From Acidobacteriota bacterium (GTDB taxonomy: Bacteria > Acidobacteriota > Holophagae > Acanthopleuribacterales > Acanthopleuribacteraceae), in NCBI GenBank assembly GCA_030066195.1, contig JASJCB010000074.1, forward strand, positions 1-51,569: DNA of 51,569 bases, read 5' to 3'. This document shows positions 9,151-16,805 of this stretch, in pieces. The notes beneath the pieces were generated by a model. It had not been told where the DNA came from, made no database searches, and saw only the letters and a list, made by a program, of their open reading frames with translations. The position numbers were made by a program, and so were the translations under genes. Position 1 is the stretch's first letter. Each line of letters opens with the position of its first letter.

Positions 9151-9723
9151 ATGACGACTGAGACCCGGAGGAAGCAAGGTTTCAACAACCGTATTCTGAT
9201 TTGCGACGATAATAAGTCCATCCATGAAGACCTTTTCAAAATCTTCCATCCGCCCCCACGCATCGCCAATGCACAGGCCATCAGAGAATTGGAAGCCAGA
9301 TTATTCGACGATCCCCGCGAGGTGGCAACGCCGGATCGGGTCCAGTTGGATTTTGAGATAGATTCTGCTTTCTCCGGTCGGGAGGCACTGAGCATGGCCA
9401 GGGAGGCCCAGGAACGGGGCGAGCCCTACGCCGTGATTTTTATGGATGTACGCATGCCGCCGGGCCCCGACGGCATCCTGACCATCCGCGAAATCTGGAA
9501 GGAACTACCCGCTACGGAGGTGGTGGTCCTAACGGCGCACTCGGACTATTCCTGGGACGAAATGATCGACCTGCTGGGCTCCAATGACAAGTTGCTATAC
9601 CTGAACAAGCCCTTCTCATCTATCTCGGTCAAACAGGTTGCTTTGAACCTGGTCAACAAGTGGAACTTGAGTAAAGAGCTTCAGGAACGCTTGAAATCAC
9701 TTGAAGAAAAAGTGACCGATTAG
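9151..9723 (+). CDS. response regulator with extended receiver domain
   Basis: A 190-residue receiver protein. ATG 9151 has GGAGG five bases upstream; in-frame ATGs at 9103 and 9133 are less well served. Key residues are D19/D20 (ICDDNKSIH), D99 (FMDVRMPPGPDG), T128 (LTAHS) and K153 (LNKPF). About 45 residues are inserted after the first helix (IFHPPPRIANAQAIRELEARL), an arrangement typical of the receiver found N-terminal to large hybrid sensor kinases. Here it is free-standing and ends with a short predicted coiled coil. Its stop overlaps the stop of the convergent Fur-family gene by four bases. Confidence 0.88.
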   Translation: MTTETRRKQGFNNRILICDDNKSIHEDLFKIFHPPPRIANAQAIRELEARLFDDPREVATPDRVQLDFEIDSAFSGREALSMAREAQERGEPYAVIFMDVRMPPGPDGILTIREIWKELPATEVVVLTAHSDYSWDEMIDLLGSNDKLLYLNKPFSSISVKQVALNLVNKWNLSKELQERLKSLEEKVTD

Positions 9724-10091
9724 TGGCTGCACTCGGGACAAAATCCGTAGAACAAAACTTGATGGTCCCTTACCTTGAAGTTTTCCGGTACCAATGCCGA
9801 GGGCGTGAACGAACTCTTGGGCATATCGAAGACCCGGTTGCAGGACTCACATTGGAAATGGTGTCGATGTCCCCGGTTTGCCATTTCATAACGAGCGGGC
9901 GCGCCCGGTACTTCGACCGTGGAAAGGATACCGTCCTGGTGCAGCACCTTGAGGTTCCGGTAGACCGTGGCAATACCCAATCCAGGCACGGTTGCTTTCG
10001 CCTTTTCCAGTACCTCTTGCGGGGTTAAGGGCCTGACAGTGTGTTCCAATACGCGACGGATCGCGTATCTTTGTTCGGTTCTTCTAATCAT
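9720..10091 (-). CDS. short Fur-family (Fur/PerR-like) metalloregulator
   Basis: A 123-residue DNA-binding repressor of the Fur superfamily, shorter than Fur (~145). The winged-helix recognition segment GLGIATVYRNLKVL is at 37-50. Metal-site residues include the HRHHFQCESC run (75-84) and a second CxxC pair (C118, C121) for a structural zinc. Whether it senses iron, peroxide or zinc cannot be read from the sequence. ATG 10091 has only a weak upstream GGA. The divergent region 10092-10250 holds a consensus-like promoter, a GATAATGAT half-box and a terminator, so it may control a neighbouring short RNA. Confidence 0.93.
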   Translation of the reverse strand: MIRRTEQRYAIRRVLEHTVRPLTPQEVLEKAKATVPGLGIATVYRNLKVLHQDGILSTVEVPGAPARYEMANRGHRHHFQCESCNRVFDMPKSSFTPSALVPENFKVRDHQVLFYGFCPECSH

Positions 10092-10155
10092 GATGGTGAA
10101 ATCCAGATCTAACGGTGTTTTTGCAGCATATCACACTGAGCGAGGGAAAAAAAGC

Positions 10156-10187
10156 TTGAACTTCGATATTCGCCTATCGATAATGAT
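10156..10187 (+). promoter_or_regulatory. sigma70-like promoter overlapping a Fur half-box
   Basis: TTGAAC (10156-10161) and GATAAT (10179-10184) are separated by exactly 17 bases, close to the sigma70 consensus. The -10 is part of GATAATGAT (10179-10187), identical to the left half of the E. coli Fur box; the right half is poorly matched. It lies in the divergent region next to the Fur-family gene and reads away from it. Confidence 0.55.
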
Positions 10188-10191
10188 GCTG

Positions 10192-10246
10192 TTTTTATTT
10201 GCTATCCTCCGTTTTGTGGGTCGGCTACCTGTAGCCGGCCCTTTTT
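10192..10246 (+). ncRNA. candidate short RNA, about 55 bases
   Basis: From the expected start about seven bases after the 10179-10184 hexamer to the T-run at 10242-10246, a transcript of ~55 bases would end in an intrinsic terminator and contains no plausible frame. It could be a small regulatory RNA, or an attenuated leader of the downstream beta-propeller gene that begins 216 bases later. No known RNA family is recognised. Confidence 0.35.
10218..10246 (+). terminator. intrinsic terminator
   Basis: A 10-bp stem GGGTCGGCTA (10218-10227) / TAGCCGGCCC (10232-10241) with one T-G pair and a CCTG loop is followed immediately by TTTTT (10242-10246). It is far (about 500 bases) from the stop of the nearest upstream rightward gene. 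Confidence 0.8.
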
Positions 10247-10462
10247 AGTTTTGTTAGTACCAGGTGAATTCTACGAAATCCGGTCAACCCTATCGTTCAA
10301 CCCTTGTTTGTGAAACACTAAAGCTTTCTTGCCTTAAGCTCGGATGATTGGAAAGGCCTCTCTCGATGTCGCGACTGAAAGGCCCGCTAAACTCTTCGTG
10401 TCTTTAGTCGTACATTCCCTGGCGGTTTATCCGTCCGGATACTTTAGAAATGAGGTTCCTCC

Positions 10463-11665
10463 ATGCCGATTACGAGGGTTTTTTGTCTGGTGTTTGTCAT
10501 ACTCCCTGCCTTCAGTGGAGACGTGATCAAGAATGGGAAGCGGCACCAGGGCCGTGAGCTTGTCTTTACCGAGGAACTACGTATCGGCGGTGAGGACCGC
10601 GATGAAACCGATTGGGCGCGTACCAGTACCTCGGTAAGCGTGGACAGTAAGGGACGCATCTACGTGACCGATCCCGGCGAGGGCCGTGTGGTGGTGTTCG
10701 ATGCACGGGGCAATTACCTGAAGACCATCGGTGGTCGCGGCCAGGCGCCCGGTGAATTCCTTGACCTGCACCGCTATGAGGTTCAGCGCGATGATACCGC
10801 GCTGGTTTTCGATCGCTCCGAGGGCTCCGTGGCCAGAATTCATCGTTTCGATACCGAGGGTAAGTTCGTCTCGCGCCGGGAGTATACCCGAATCGTGGTA
10901 GAGCCCGTCATGTCGACCGTCGGCGGGAAACTGGCCGCGCTTGTGGTGTCCCACGATCCCAAGGCCGGCAAGATGTTCTTCCGCCATTCGGTTTTGTCGC
11001 CGGAATTGAAAACCCTGAAACTGCTTTCAGACGAAAGCGGTCCGGCCATGGACCGTTCGCGCCTGATGGACGGCAACTATTGGGTTGAACGCATTGCTCG
11101 CAACCTGCGCCGCGCCTGGACCAGAGACCCGGTCTACAACTTCGATCACAAGGGGCGCCTGATTGTTTCCCGACCCACGGCCTATGAAATTACGGTTTGG
11201 GAGTCCGACTTGAAAACCAAAGCGCTGGTGTTCTCCCGCGACTATGATCGTATTGCCTATGACGATGCATTCATCACCGCCTTTGTGGAGGGCCTGGTGG
11301 AAACCATCCTCGCCGACCCTGATTTGGGCCGTATCGTTACCCCGATTATTTTGTCCCGTGCGGTGGATAAAGCCGAACTCACGCCTTTCAAACCCCCGGT
11401 CGCCGCGATCATCCCCATGGACGACGGGCACATTCTGGTCGTGCACGACGTCAACCTGGCTACCAGGGAGACCCGCGCCGATATCTTCTCCGCGGCGGGC
11501 CGCTATATGGGTCAAGTCACCATGGGCGATTTCGCCCTGGCTAGAACCGGCGACGGTCTCTTCTTACCGCGAATGGTCTTTAGCAACGGGGCGGCCTATA
11601 CGGTGATGACAGATGAGGAAGGCAGCCATTCAGTAGTTCGCTTTCGCTACCATTGGAAGCAATAA
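10463..11665 (+). CDS. exported 6-bladed beta-propeller / NHL-like protein
   Basis: A 400-residue protein with an N-terminal signal peptide (MPITRVFCLVFVILPAFSG). Residues ~50-130 contain NHL-type blade motifs (SVDSKGRIYVTD, GRVVVFDARGNYLKTIGGRG, PGEF), and further blade-like segments follow (FDHKGRLIVSR, FSAAGRYMGQV). This matches the secreted '6-bladed beta-propeller' family, which serves as a binding or scaffold fold; no catalytic motif is evident. It stands alone, with terminators on both sides (10218-10246 and 11875-11914). Ligand and role are unknown. Confidence 0.85.
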   Translation: MPITRVFCLVFVILPAFSGDVIKNGKRHQGRELVFTEELRIGGEDRDETDWARTSTSVSVDSKGRIYVTDPGEGRVVVFDARGNYLKTIGGRGQAPGEFLDLHRYEVQRDDTALVFDRSEGSVARIHRFDTEGKFVSRREYTRIVVEPVMSTVGGKLAALVVSHDPKAGKMFFRHSVLSPELKTLKLLSDESGPAMDRSRLMDGNYWVERIARNLRRAWTRDPVYNFDHKGRLIVSRPTAYEITVWESDLKTKALVFSRDYDRIAYDDAFITAFVEGLVETILADPDLGRIVTPIILSRAVDKAELTPFKPPVAAIIPMDDGHILVVHDVNLATRETRADIFSAAGRYMGQVTMGDFALARTGDGLFLPRMVFSNGAAYTVMTDEEGSHSVVRFRYHWKQ

Positions 11666-11874
11666 GTCATAAAAAGAACAAGATTGTCGCAATTGATACT
11701 ATTCCGCGGTCTGAAGCGACACGGAAATAAGTGTTGCAAACCACCGATAATGACCGTGGCATTGATGAGCACGAGCGTTCATCATGCTTCCGAAGCTGAT
11801 ACGCGTGTTAGCGACGCGTTTTCATACCGACGCAACGTCGGGCAACGAGAGTTGCAAATTTCTCCGATTTTGAC

Positions 11875-11914
11875 TCCCCGGTCGGGGGCACACAACCGAC
11901 CGGGGAATTTTCTT
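11875..11914 (+). terminator. intrinsic terminator
   Basis: A perfect stem CCCCGGTCGG (11876-11885) / CCGACCGGGG (11896-11905), extendable by one T-A pair, with a 10-base loop and then AATTTTCTTT. It is about 210 bases after the beta-propeller gene stop. The segment 11666-11874 holds small hairpins but no gene that can be supported. Confidence 0.82.
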
Positions 11915-11945
11915 TAGTCACCTTCCCGCAAAGAAGCACCTCGCA

Positions 11946-11986
11946 TTGTATTAATTGATACAATGGCATTGTAGTAGGTACGACAC
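11946..11986. promoter_or_regulatory. two tandem TTGT-N10-ACAA dyads upstream of the Crp/Fnr-type gene
   Basis: Site 1 (11946-11963) is TTGTAT-N6-ATACAA, perfect, and flanked by CA/TG that extend the arms to 8 bp. Site 2 (11969-11986) is TTGT-N10-ACAC, one mismatch. The centres are 23 bases apart, about two helical turns. Size and symmetry fit Crp/Fnr-type operators (compare FNR TTGAT-N4-ATCAA). They lie 70-110 bases before the regulator's start, suggesting autoregulation. A related dyad is at 13039-13056. Confidence 0.6.
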
Positions 11987-12056
11987 TACCGGTGTGTTTC
12001 AGCAGTAATAATGTAGACGGAAGGACCAATTGTCGCTAATCGGAGGTCGGGTTTTA

Positions 12057-13025
12057 ATGCTAGCCTTGAAAATGATGACGTACCAAATCAGTATCACCGC
12101 CGATCAACAAACCACGGGGTTTACCTTCGAGGGCGCACGCGAAGCACTGACGGAACTGCTGGATCGCCTGGAAGGCCCCGGCCGCACGATATCTCTGTCC
12201 AGCGGTGAGAGCAGCCACGGCATCCCTCTGCCGGTACTCCATGCCCCGACCCTGGCGGAGGAGATCACGCTTCCGGACGACGGCCTTCCCCTGCTGGTCT
12301 GGAATCGCACCGACGCGACGGAAATTCAAGAAATATCCTACCAAACCGGCGCCCTATGCGTCCTGCCTCGAGAACTGACGGCGCCGCCGCTGCTCTCCGC
12401 TCTGCGCAACGCCAACCTGCTGATCGGCGCCTTGGGTACGCGCCAAACCACGGCTTTGCGTTTCAAAAGACAGTTCAACCGCGGCGAGCGCATTCATCTG
12501 GAGGAGGATCGCGTCATTCGCATCGGCCGGGGCGTCATGCGCTGCACCTCCATTCATCCCGACGGCAGCGAGGTTTTGATCGGCTTCTATGGACCCGGTG
12601 ATGTCTTGGTAGCCCACGACGCCCACTCCTGCCACGTGGAAATGACCGCGCACACCTCGCTGACGGTCACCTATGAACGCTGGTCCGAGGCCTCCCGACA
12701 ACCCGATTTCTATGCGCACTTGAAAGAACGTATCTGCCAGATGGAACGTTGGTCGTCGATGCAGGCCCGGCCGGTCCTGGAAGAACGCCTGATGGGCCTG
12801 CTTCAGGTCATCGCCGGAAAATTCTCCCAGCCCGATCATGACGGCGTCCTGCTGGGCATCAAGATCACCCACGAACAACTGGCGGGTGCGGTGGGCGCAA
12901 CCCGCACCACGGTGACGCGGTTGTTGGGCAACCTGCGTAAGGCCGGCCGTTTGCAAACCCGCAAGACGTCCAACGGCGAGTTTTTCCTTCTGATCGATCA
13001 GCGGGACATGCACTGCCGGCATTGA
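12057..13025 (+). CDS. Crp/Fnr-family transcription regulator with extra N-terminal domain
   Basis: A 322-residue regulator, about 90 residues longer than typical Crp/Fnr proteins. The first ~110 residues end in a pattern (LLVWNRTDAT...GALCVLPRELTAPPLLSAL) that resembles the last third of a degenerate receiver domain. A cNMP-binding-type beta barrel follows (FNRGERIHLEEDRVIRIGRG, GFYGPGDVL). The C-terminal helix-turn-helix is clear (ITHEQLAGAVGATRTTVTRLL). No FNR-type Cys cluster is seen, so an Fe-S cluster is unlikely. Start: ATG 12057 has GGAGG ten bases upstream; TTG 12030 with GGAAGG is an alternative adding nine residues. Dyads lie on both sides of the gene. Confidence 0.9.
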   Translation: MLALKMMTYQISITADQQTTGFTFEGAREALTELLDRLEGPGRTISLSSGESSHGIPLPVLHAPTLAEEITLPDDGLPLLVWNRTDATEIQEISYQTGALCVLPRELTAPPLLSALRNANLLIGALGTRQTTALRFKRQFNRGERIHLEEDRVIRIGRGVMRCTSIHPDGSEVLIGFYGPGDVLVAHDAHSCHVEMTAHTSLTVTYERWSEASRQPDFYAHLKERICQMERWSSMQARPVLEERLMGLLQVIAGKFSQPDHDGVLLGIKITHEQLAGAVGATRTTVTRLLGNLRKAGRLQTRKTSNGEFFLLIDQRDMHCRH

Positions 13026-13038
13026 TGCGACCGACAGG

Positions 13039-13056
13039 TTGTCGCCTATCCGACAA
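13039..13056. promoter_or_regulatory. TTGT-N10-ACAA dyad between the Crp/Fnr-type and MerC-like genes
   Basis: TTGTCG-N6-CGACAA, perfect over the 6-base arms and extendable to 7. It has the same outer TTGT/ACAA and the same 10-base spacing as the dyad at 11946-11963. It lies 14 bases after the regulator's stop and ~70 bases before the MerC-like start, a position that fits control of that gene by the regulator. Confidence 0.55.
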
Positions 13057-13127
13057 CATTCCTCACCGGAAGGGCGCAAAGTAGATACCGCCTGGAAAGG
13101 GTAGGAATTGGAGAAAGGAGTAAGTAC

Positions 13128-13517
13128 ATGAGACTTTAAGTCCTTACGGCCGGAGATTACCTGGGAGCCGGTTTATCCGGTATTTGCCTGGCGCACTGCC
13201 TGTTATTGCCCATGGTCGGTTTACTGTTCGCCGGCCGGCTTCCGGCCGGCTGGAACAACGAATTCATTCACGCCGCCCTACTTTTTTCGGTACTACCGGT
13301 GGCTCTGATTACGCTGGGCATGGGTTACCGACAACACGGCAAACGCCGCGTGATTACCATGGGAACGATCGGCATGGCTGCCATGATCGCGGGTTTCCTC
13401 CTGGCGGAGACCTGGGGCGAATCCGCCGAAAAAACCCTGACCCTGACCGGCGGCCTGATCCTGGCCCTGGCTCACCTCCAAAATTACCGGTGCCGTTGCT
13501 GCCAAAATCCGCACTGA
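13128..13517 (+). pseudogene. MerC-family membrane protein frame with an in-frame stop at codon 4
   Basis: ATG 13128 has an ideal AAAGGAG seven bases upstream, but the frame reads M-R-L-stop (TAA 13137-13139) and then continues open to 13517. The post-stop sequence is a good MerC-type protein: GAGLSGICLAHCLLLPMVG (first helix with the C-x3-HC motif), three further hydrophobic helices, and a Cys-rich tail (NYRCRCCQNPH). The next standard start (TTG 13206) would delete the first helix and has no ribosome site. Possibilities are a recent nonsense mutation, a base-call error, or unusual initiation. MerC-family proteins are small inner-membrane proteins, some transporting mercuric ion. No other mer gene is present. 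Confidence 0.65.
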
Positions 13518-13678
13518 TAACGCGCCGGTTTTTCTCCCCGCCGACCTTTAAACAGCACCCCGCGTCAAATGGTCGTTGCCAATCCATCGGGCTTCAGATA
13601 TGCTTGCGCTGGAACAACGGCTTTACCGGCTTTGCTCGGGCAGACCCGGGTCGCGGTACGACCCGAAGGGAGAAAACC

Positions 13679-14044
13679 ATGGTAGAACACGAAGACGATC
13701 CCGAAATCGATGAAGATATGGACGAGTTTGTCGTCGTCGAGTTGGAGTCCGAGGACGGAGAAGTTGAAGAGTTCGTGATTATCGACCGCTTCGAGGTCGA
13801 GAACGCCGTTTACTGTGTCATGGCCGCGTTGGAAGATGTCGAAGCCGCCGAGGACATGACCAAGGAAGAGATGGACGAGGTCTACGGCGAAGACGGGTTC
13901 CTCTTCCTCATGCGCGAGGACGGCGAGGATTACGTGGAAATGACCGAGGAAGAGAACCAACAGGTCAAGGAAGCCATGGAACGCAAGCTGGAAGCGCTGA
14001 GTGAGACCATGGACGGTGACGGGGAGGCCGGGGACGAGGCATAA
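13679..14044 (+). CDS. acidic DUF1292-like protein
   Basis: A 121-residue, highly acidic protein (more than a third Asp/Glu). ATG 13679 has AAGGGAG six bases upstream; the frame extends upstream but that part is a shadow of the MerC-like frame. The middle (EDGEVEEFVIIDRFEVENAV then LFLMRE...) resembles DUF1292 (YrzB-like) proteins, small beta-rich proteins of unknown function. It is the first gene of the tightly packed lspA-lgt-rluD run and overlaps the lspA start region by up to 44 bases. No function can be assigned. Confidence 0.82.
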   Translation: MVEHEDDPEIDEDMDEFVVVELESEDGEVEEFVIIDRFEVENAVYCVMAALEDVEAAEDMTKEEMDEVYGEDGFLFLMREDGEDYVEMTEEENQQVKEAMERKLEALSETMDGDGEAGDEA

Positions 14045-14498
14045 ACTCCCTTTCTCACTATACCTGCTGGTGCCGCTGACCACCGCCTTGGACCAGGTTT
14101 CCAAATTTCTGGCGGTTTCCATACACGGCGGAGTGATCACGCTGATCCCCGAGGTACTGGCCTTTCGCGTGGTATTGAATCACGGCCTGGCCTTCGGCAT
14201 GGGTTCGGGTCCCGGCGGCTTATCCGCATCCCTGGCCGCTGTTGTGACCACGGTCCTGTTGATCCCGCTGGTGGTAGCCGCCCTGCGCACCGCGCCCACA
14301 AAGACCATGCGCCATTGTGGATTTGCGTGTATGATGGGTGGCGCCCTGGGTAACCTGGTGGACCGCGCCTTGCGTGGTTATGTCGTCGATTTTATCGATA
14401 TTCGCATGTTACCCATCTTCAACCTGGCAGATATAGCCCTTTTGTGGGGCATGGCATTGGTTCTTTTCGACCTCTTCCGAACCCCGTCACAGGATTGA
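14001..14498 (+). CDS. lspA: lipoprotein signal peptidase (signal peptidase II)
   Basis: A 165-residue inner-membrane aspartyl protease that removes signal peptides from diacylglyceryl-modified prolipoproteins. Signature blocks are all present: DQVSK, VLNHGLAFG, GGALGNLVDRALRG, VVDFIDIR and FNLADIALL; the two Asp residues in the DR and AD motifs form the catalytic dyad. The hydrophobic profile fits four helices. The start is uncertain: no ATG is available. GTG 14001 has GGAAG six bases upstream but lies inside the DUF1292-like gene; GTG 14016 is the alternative. It is immediately followed by lgt, so both enzymes of lipoprotein maturation are made together. Confidence 0.95.
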   Translation: MRPWTVTGRPGTRHKLPFSLYLLVPLTTALDQVSKFLAVSIHGGVITLIPEVLAFRVVLNHGLAFGMGSGPGGLSASLAAVVTTVLLIPLVVAALRTAPTKTMRHCGFACMMGGALGNLVDRALRGYVVDFIDIRMLPIFNLADIALLWGMALVLFDLFRTPSQD

Positions 14499-14502
14499 CA
14501 TC

Positions 14503-15276
14503 ATGCACCCGATCCTCTTTACCATCGGTCCCCTGCAAATTCCTTCCTACGGCGCTGCCCTTGTCCTGGCCTTCATTACCGCCACCTGGCTGTTGAAGCG
14601 CGAGGCCAAATCCCAAAGCCTGAACCCGGAAGCCACCGTCGATGTAGCCGTCATGGGCCTGCTCTTCGGCCTGGTGGGCGCAAAACTTCTACTGATCCTG
14701 ATCGATCTGCCCGAATACCTGGAAGATCCCGGCAAGCTGATGACCACACTACGCTCGGCCGGCGTCATCTACGGCGGCCTGATCGCCGGCGCCGCCGGCA
14801 TCGCCTGGTATATTCGCCGCCGTAAGCTACCGCTTTGGAACACCCTGGATACCATGGCGCCTTTTGCCGCGCTGGGTGTCGGCCTGGGTCGCATCAGTTG
14901 TTTGATGTCCGGTTGTTGTTACGGTATGCCCTACGAAGGCCCCCTGGCTTTAATCTTCCCCGATCACCCGGATTGCAGCGCACCCGCCGGCGAATCCCTG
15001 TTCCCCGTCCAACCCCTGGGCACGCTCAACGGCATTGTCCTATGCATGATTCTGGTTTGGATATTGCGCCGCAAAAAGTTCGAGGGTCAGGTGATTTTGG
15101 CCTATATGTTCCTGTATAGCCTGACAAGGGGACTTTTGGAATTTCTGCGCGGCGACGATGATGAAAGACAACTATGGCTGGGCGATACCGTCAGTACTTC
15201 CCAGTTGATTGCGATTGCCGGAATCCTCATCTCGGTTTTCTGGTACTGGAAACGCATGAAGGAAAAGGTCAAGTGA
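14503..15276 (+). CDS. lgt: prolipoprotein diacylglyceryl transferase
   Basis: A 257-residue inner-membrane enzyme that transfers diacylglycerol from phosphatidylglycerol to the lipobox Cys, the step before LspA. The Lgt signature GRISCLMSGCCYG is at 129-141, with conserved YGGLIAG (90-96) and RGLLEFLRGDDDE near the C-terminus. Six to seven hydrophobic segments are visible. It starts four bases after the lspA stop, and its stop overlaps the GTG start of the rluD-like gene. The lspA-lgt pairing is informative, because in many bacteria the two genes are apart. Confidence 0.97.
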   Translation: MHPILFTIGPLQIPSYGAALVLAFITATWLLKREAKSQSLNPEATVDVAVMGLLFGLVGAKLLLILIDLPEYLEDPGKLMTTLRSAGVIYGGLIAGAAGIAWYIRRRKLPLWNTLDTMAPFAALGVGLGRISCLMSGCCYGMPYEGPLALIFPDHPDCSAPAGESLFPVQPLGTLNGIVLCMILVWILRRKKFEGQVILAYMFLYSLTRGLLEFLRGDDDERQLWLGDTVSTSQLIAIAGILISVFWYWKRMKEKVK

Positions 15277-16214
15277 GCGAGATCCTATCTTTAAATGTAC
15301 CCGATGACACCGTCGACCGCCTGGACGCCTTCCTGGCCGGTGAGCTGGAAGAAGTGAGCCGCTCCAAGGTGAAGACCTGGTGCAAGGAAGGCCGGGTCCA
15401 GGTGAACGGCAAGGCCCGCAAGGGTTCCTTCCAACTGGTAGGCGGCGAGGCGCTGGATATCGAGGTACCCGAGGAAAAGCCGCTGGACCGCATCGAACCC
15501 GAGGAAATCCCGCTGGATATCGTCTACGAGGACGACGCGATCGTAGTGGTCAACAAACCCTCGGGCATGGTGGTCCACCCGGGCGCGGGCGTGTATTCCG
15601 GCACCCTGGTTCACGCGCTGGCCTGGCATTTCGAGAACCTGTCCACCCACGGCGGCGCCCTGCGTCCCGGCATCGTACACCGCTTGGACAAGGGCACTAC
15701 CGGTCTCATCCTGGCCGCACGCACCGACGAGGCGCACCGTCACCTGGCCGCGCAATGGCAGGAGACCTCGGTTACCAAGGTCTACCAGGCTCTGGTCTGG
15801 GGCGTGCCCGACCCGACCGAGGGCGAACTGGAAACTCATATCGGCCGACACCCGCGCTATCGCCAAATGATGGCGCCGGAGGTAGAGGGCGGGCGCTATG
15901 CCAAAACCCGTTACAAGGTAGCCGCGGCCTACCCGGAAGCCGCGCGCATGAACGTGCATATTCTCACCGGCCGCACCCACCAGGTTCGCGTTCACCTGGC
16001 TCATTTGGGACATCCCGTGGTAGGCGATGCGCTGTACGGCAGGAACCGGCACAAAAACCTGGCAAAATCTTTCGAGGCCATGCCGCCGCACCCCATGCTG
16101 CACGCCGCGCTTTTGCGTTTCCGTCATCCCGCGACCAACGAGGAGATGACCTTCAAGCAAGCGCCCCCGGCGGACTTTCAGAACTGTGAGAAAATTCTGT
16201 CTGACTGGCCTTAA
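15273..16214 (+). CDS. rluD: RluD-type 23S rRNA pseudouridine synthase
   Basis: A 313-residue enzyme that isomerises uridines in 23S rRNA. GTG 15273 overlaps the lgt stop (GTGA) and has AAGG four bases upstream. Residues ~15-70 are an S4 RNA-binding domain (SRSKVKTWCKEGRVQVNGK). The catalytic RluA-family motif HRLDKGTTG carries Asp139; further conserved blocks are VNKPSGMVVHPG, KVYQALVWG and TGRTHQVRVHLAHLGHPVVGD. RluD is favoured over RluC or RluA by the S4 domain and length, but target uridines cannot be read from the sequence. It is likely co-transcribed with lspA-lgt. Confidence 0.93.
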   Translation: MSEILSLNVPDDTVDRLDAFLAGELEEVSRSKVKTWCKEGRVQVNGKARKGSFQLVGGEALDIEVPEEKPLDRIEPEEIPLDIVYEDDAIVVVNKPSGMVVHPGAGVYSGTLVHALAWHFENLSTHGGALRPGIVHRLDKGTTGLILAARTDEAHRHLAAQWQETSVTKVYQALVWGVPDPTEGELETHIGRHPRYRQMMAPEVEGGRYAKTRYKVAAAYPEAARMNVHILTGRTHQVRVHLAHLGHPVVGDALYGRNRHKNLAKSFEAMPPHPMLHAALLRFRHPATNEEMTFKQAPPADFQNCEKILSDWP

Positions 16215-16307
16215 CTTTTTGTCCTGGATACCGATGCGAAATGGTATCGGGCGGCCATCCATATTCGCATGTGGAAATGTTTGCATCACCCGGAATGAGG
16301 GTTTACT

Positions 16308-16805
16308 TTGCAAAGGGATCAAAAAAAGCAGATTGTCGGACTGGGCGGCATTCATGTCTCCAGAAGTCCCGGCGAGATCATCAAAACTATGGCATTGGGC
16401 TCCTGTATCGGCGTCGTCATGGTCGCCCCGAAGCAGCGTGCCGTGGGGATGGCTCACATCGTTTTACCCGAATCCAAGATCGACATGGACCGGGCTCGGG
16501 AGGTGCCGGGCTACTTTGCCGATTCCGGGATTCAGGCGCTGTTGGAAGAGTTCCGCAAATTCGACGTGAAATCCAACCGCGACCTGGTCGTAAAACTGGC
16601 GGGCGGCGCCACGGTGATGGACGCCAACCGCACCTTCGACATCGGCAAGCGCAACGTGCTGGCCTGCCGTAAGGCGCTCTGGCGGAACCATATGGCCGCC
16701 ATTGCTGAAGACGTGGGCGGTAATTTCTCCCGCACCGTCTGGGTAGAGGTCAACACGGGCCGCGTGTTCGTGACCTCGCCGGGCCGGGGAAGGTGGGAAT
16801 TATGA
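16308..16805 (+). CDS. cheD: CheD chemoreceptor glutamine deamidase
   Basis: A 165-residue CheD. It deamidates Gln residues on methyl-accepting chemotaxis proteins and, in some bacteria, partners with CheC. The catalytic triad region is intact: T27 and C33 (KTMALGSCIGV) and H50 (GMAHIVLP); KLAGGATVM and IGKRNV are further family blocks. The only usable start is TTG 16308, with GAGGG about six bases upstream, since a stop precedes it in frame. Its stop overlaps the start of the HDOD gene (ATGA). The next genes are CheY- and CheX-like, so this is a chemotaxis-accessory cluster, though no CheA or receptor is in the window. Confidence 0.95.
   Translation: MQRDQKKQIVGLGGIHVSRSPGEIIKTMALGSCIGVVMVAPKQRAVGMAHIVLPESKIDMDRAREVPGYFADSGIQALLEEFRKFDVKSNRDLVVKLAGGATVMDANRTFDIGKRNVLACRKALWRNHMAAIAEDVGGNFSRTVWVEVNTGRVFVTSPGRGRWEL

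Noticed and set aside
11810..11914. Riboswitch before the Crp/Fnr-type gene
   Set aside because: Small hairpins (CGAC-GCAA-CGTCG, GCAAC-GAGA-GTTGC) precede the terminator, but no known riboswitch core (for example GEMM-type) could be matched.
13184..13678. Upstream extension of the DUF1292-like gene, giving a 286-codon frame
   Set aside because: The extension is out of frame with the MerC-like protein it overlaps and reads as Arg/Pro-rich shadow; ATG 13679 has a good ribosome site and starts the recognisable domain.
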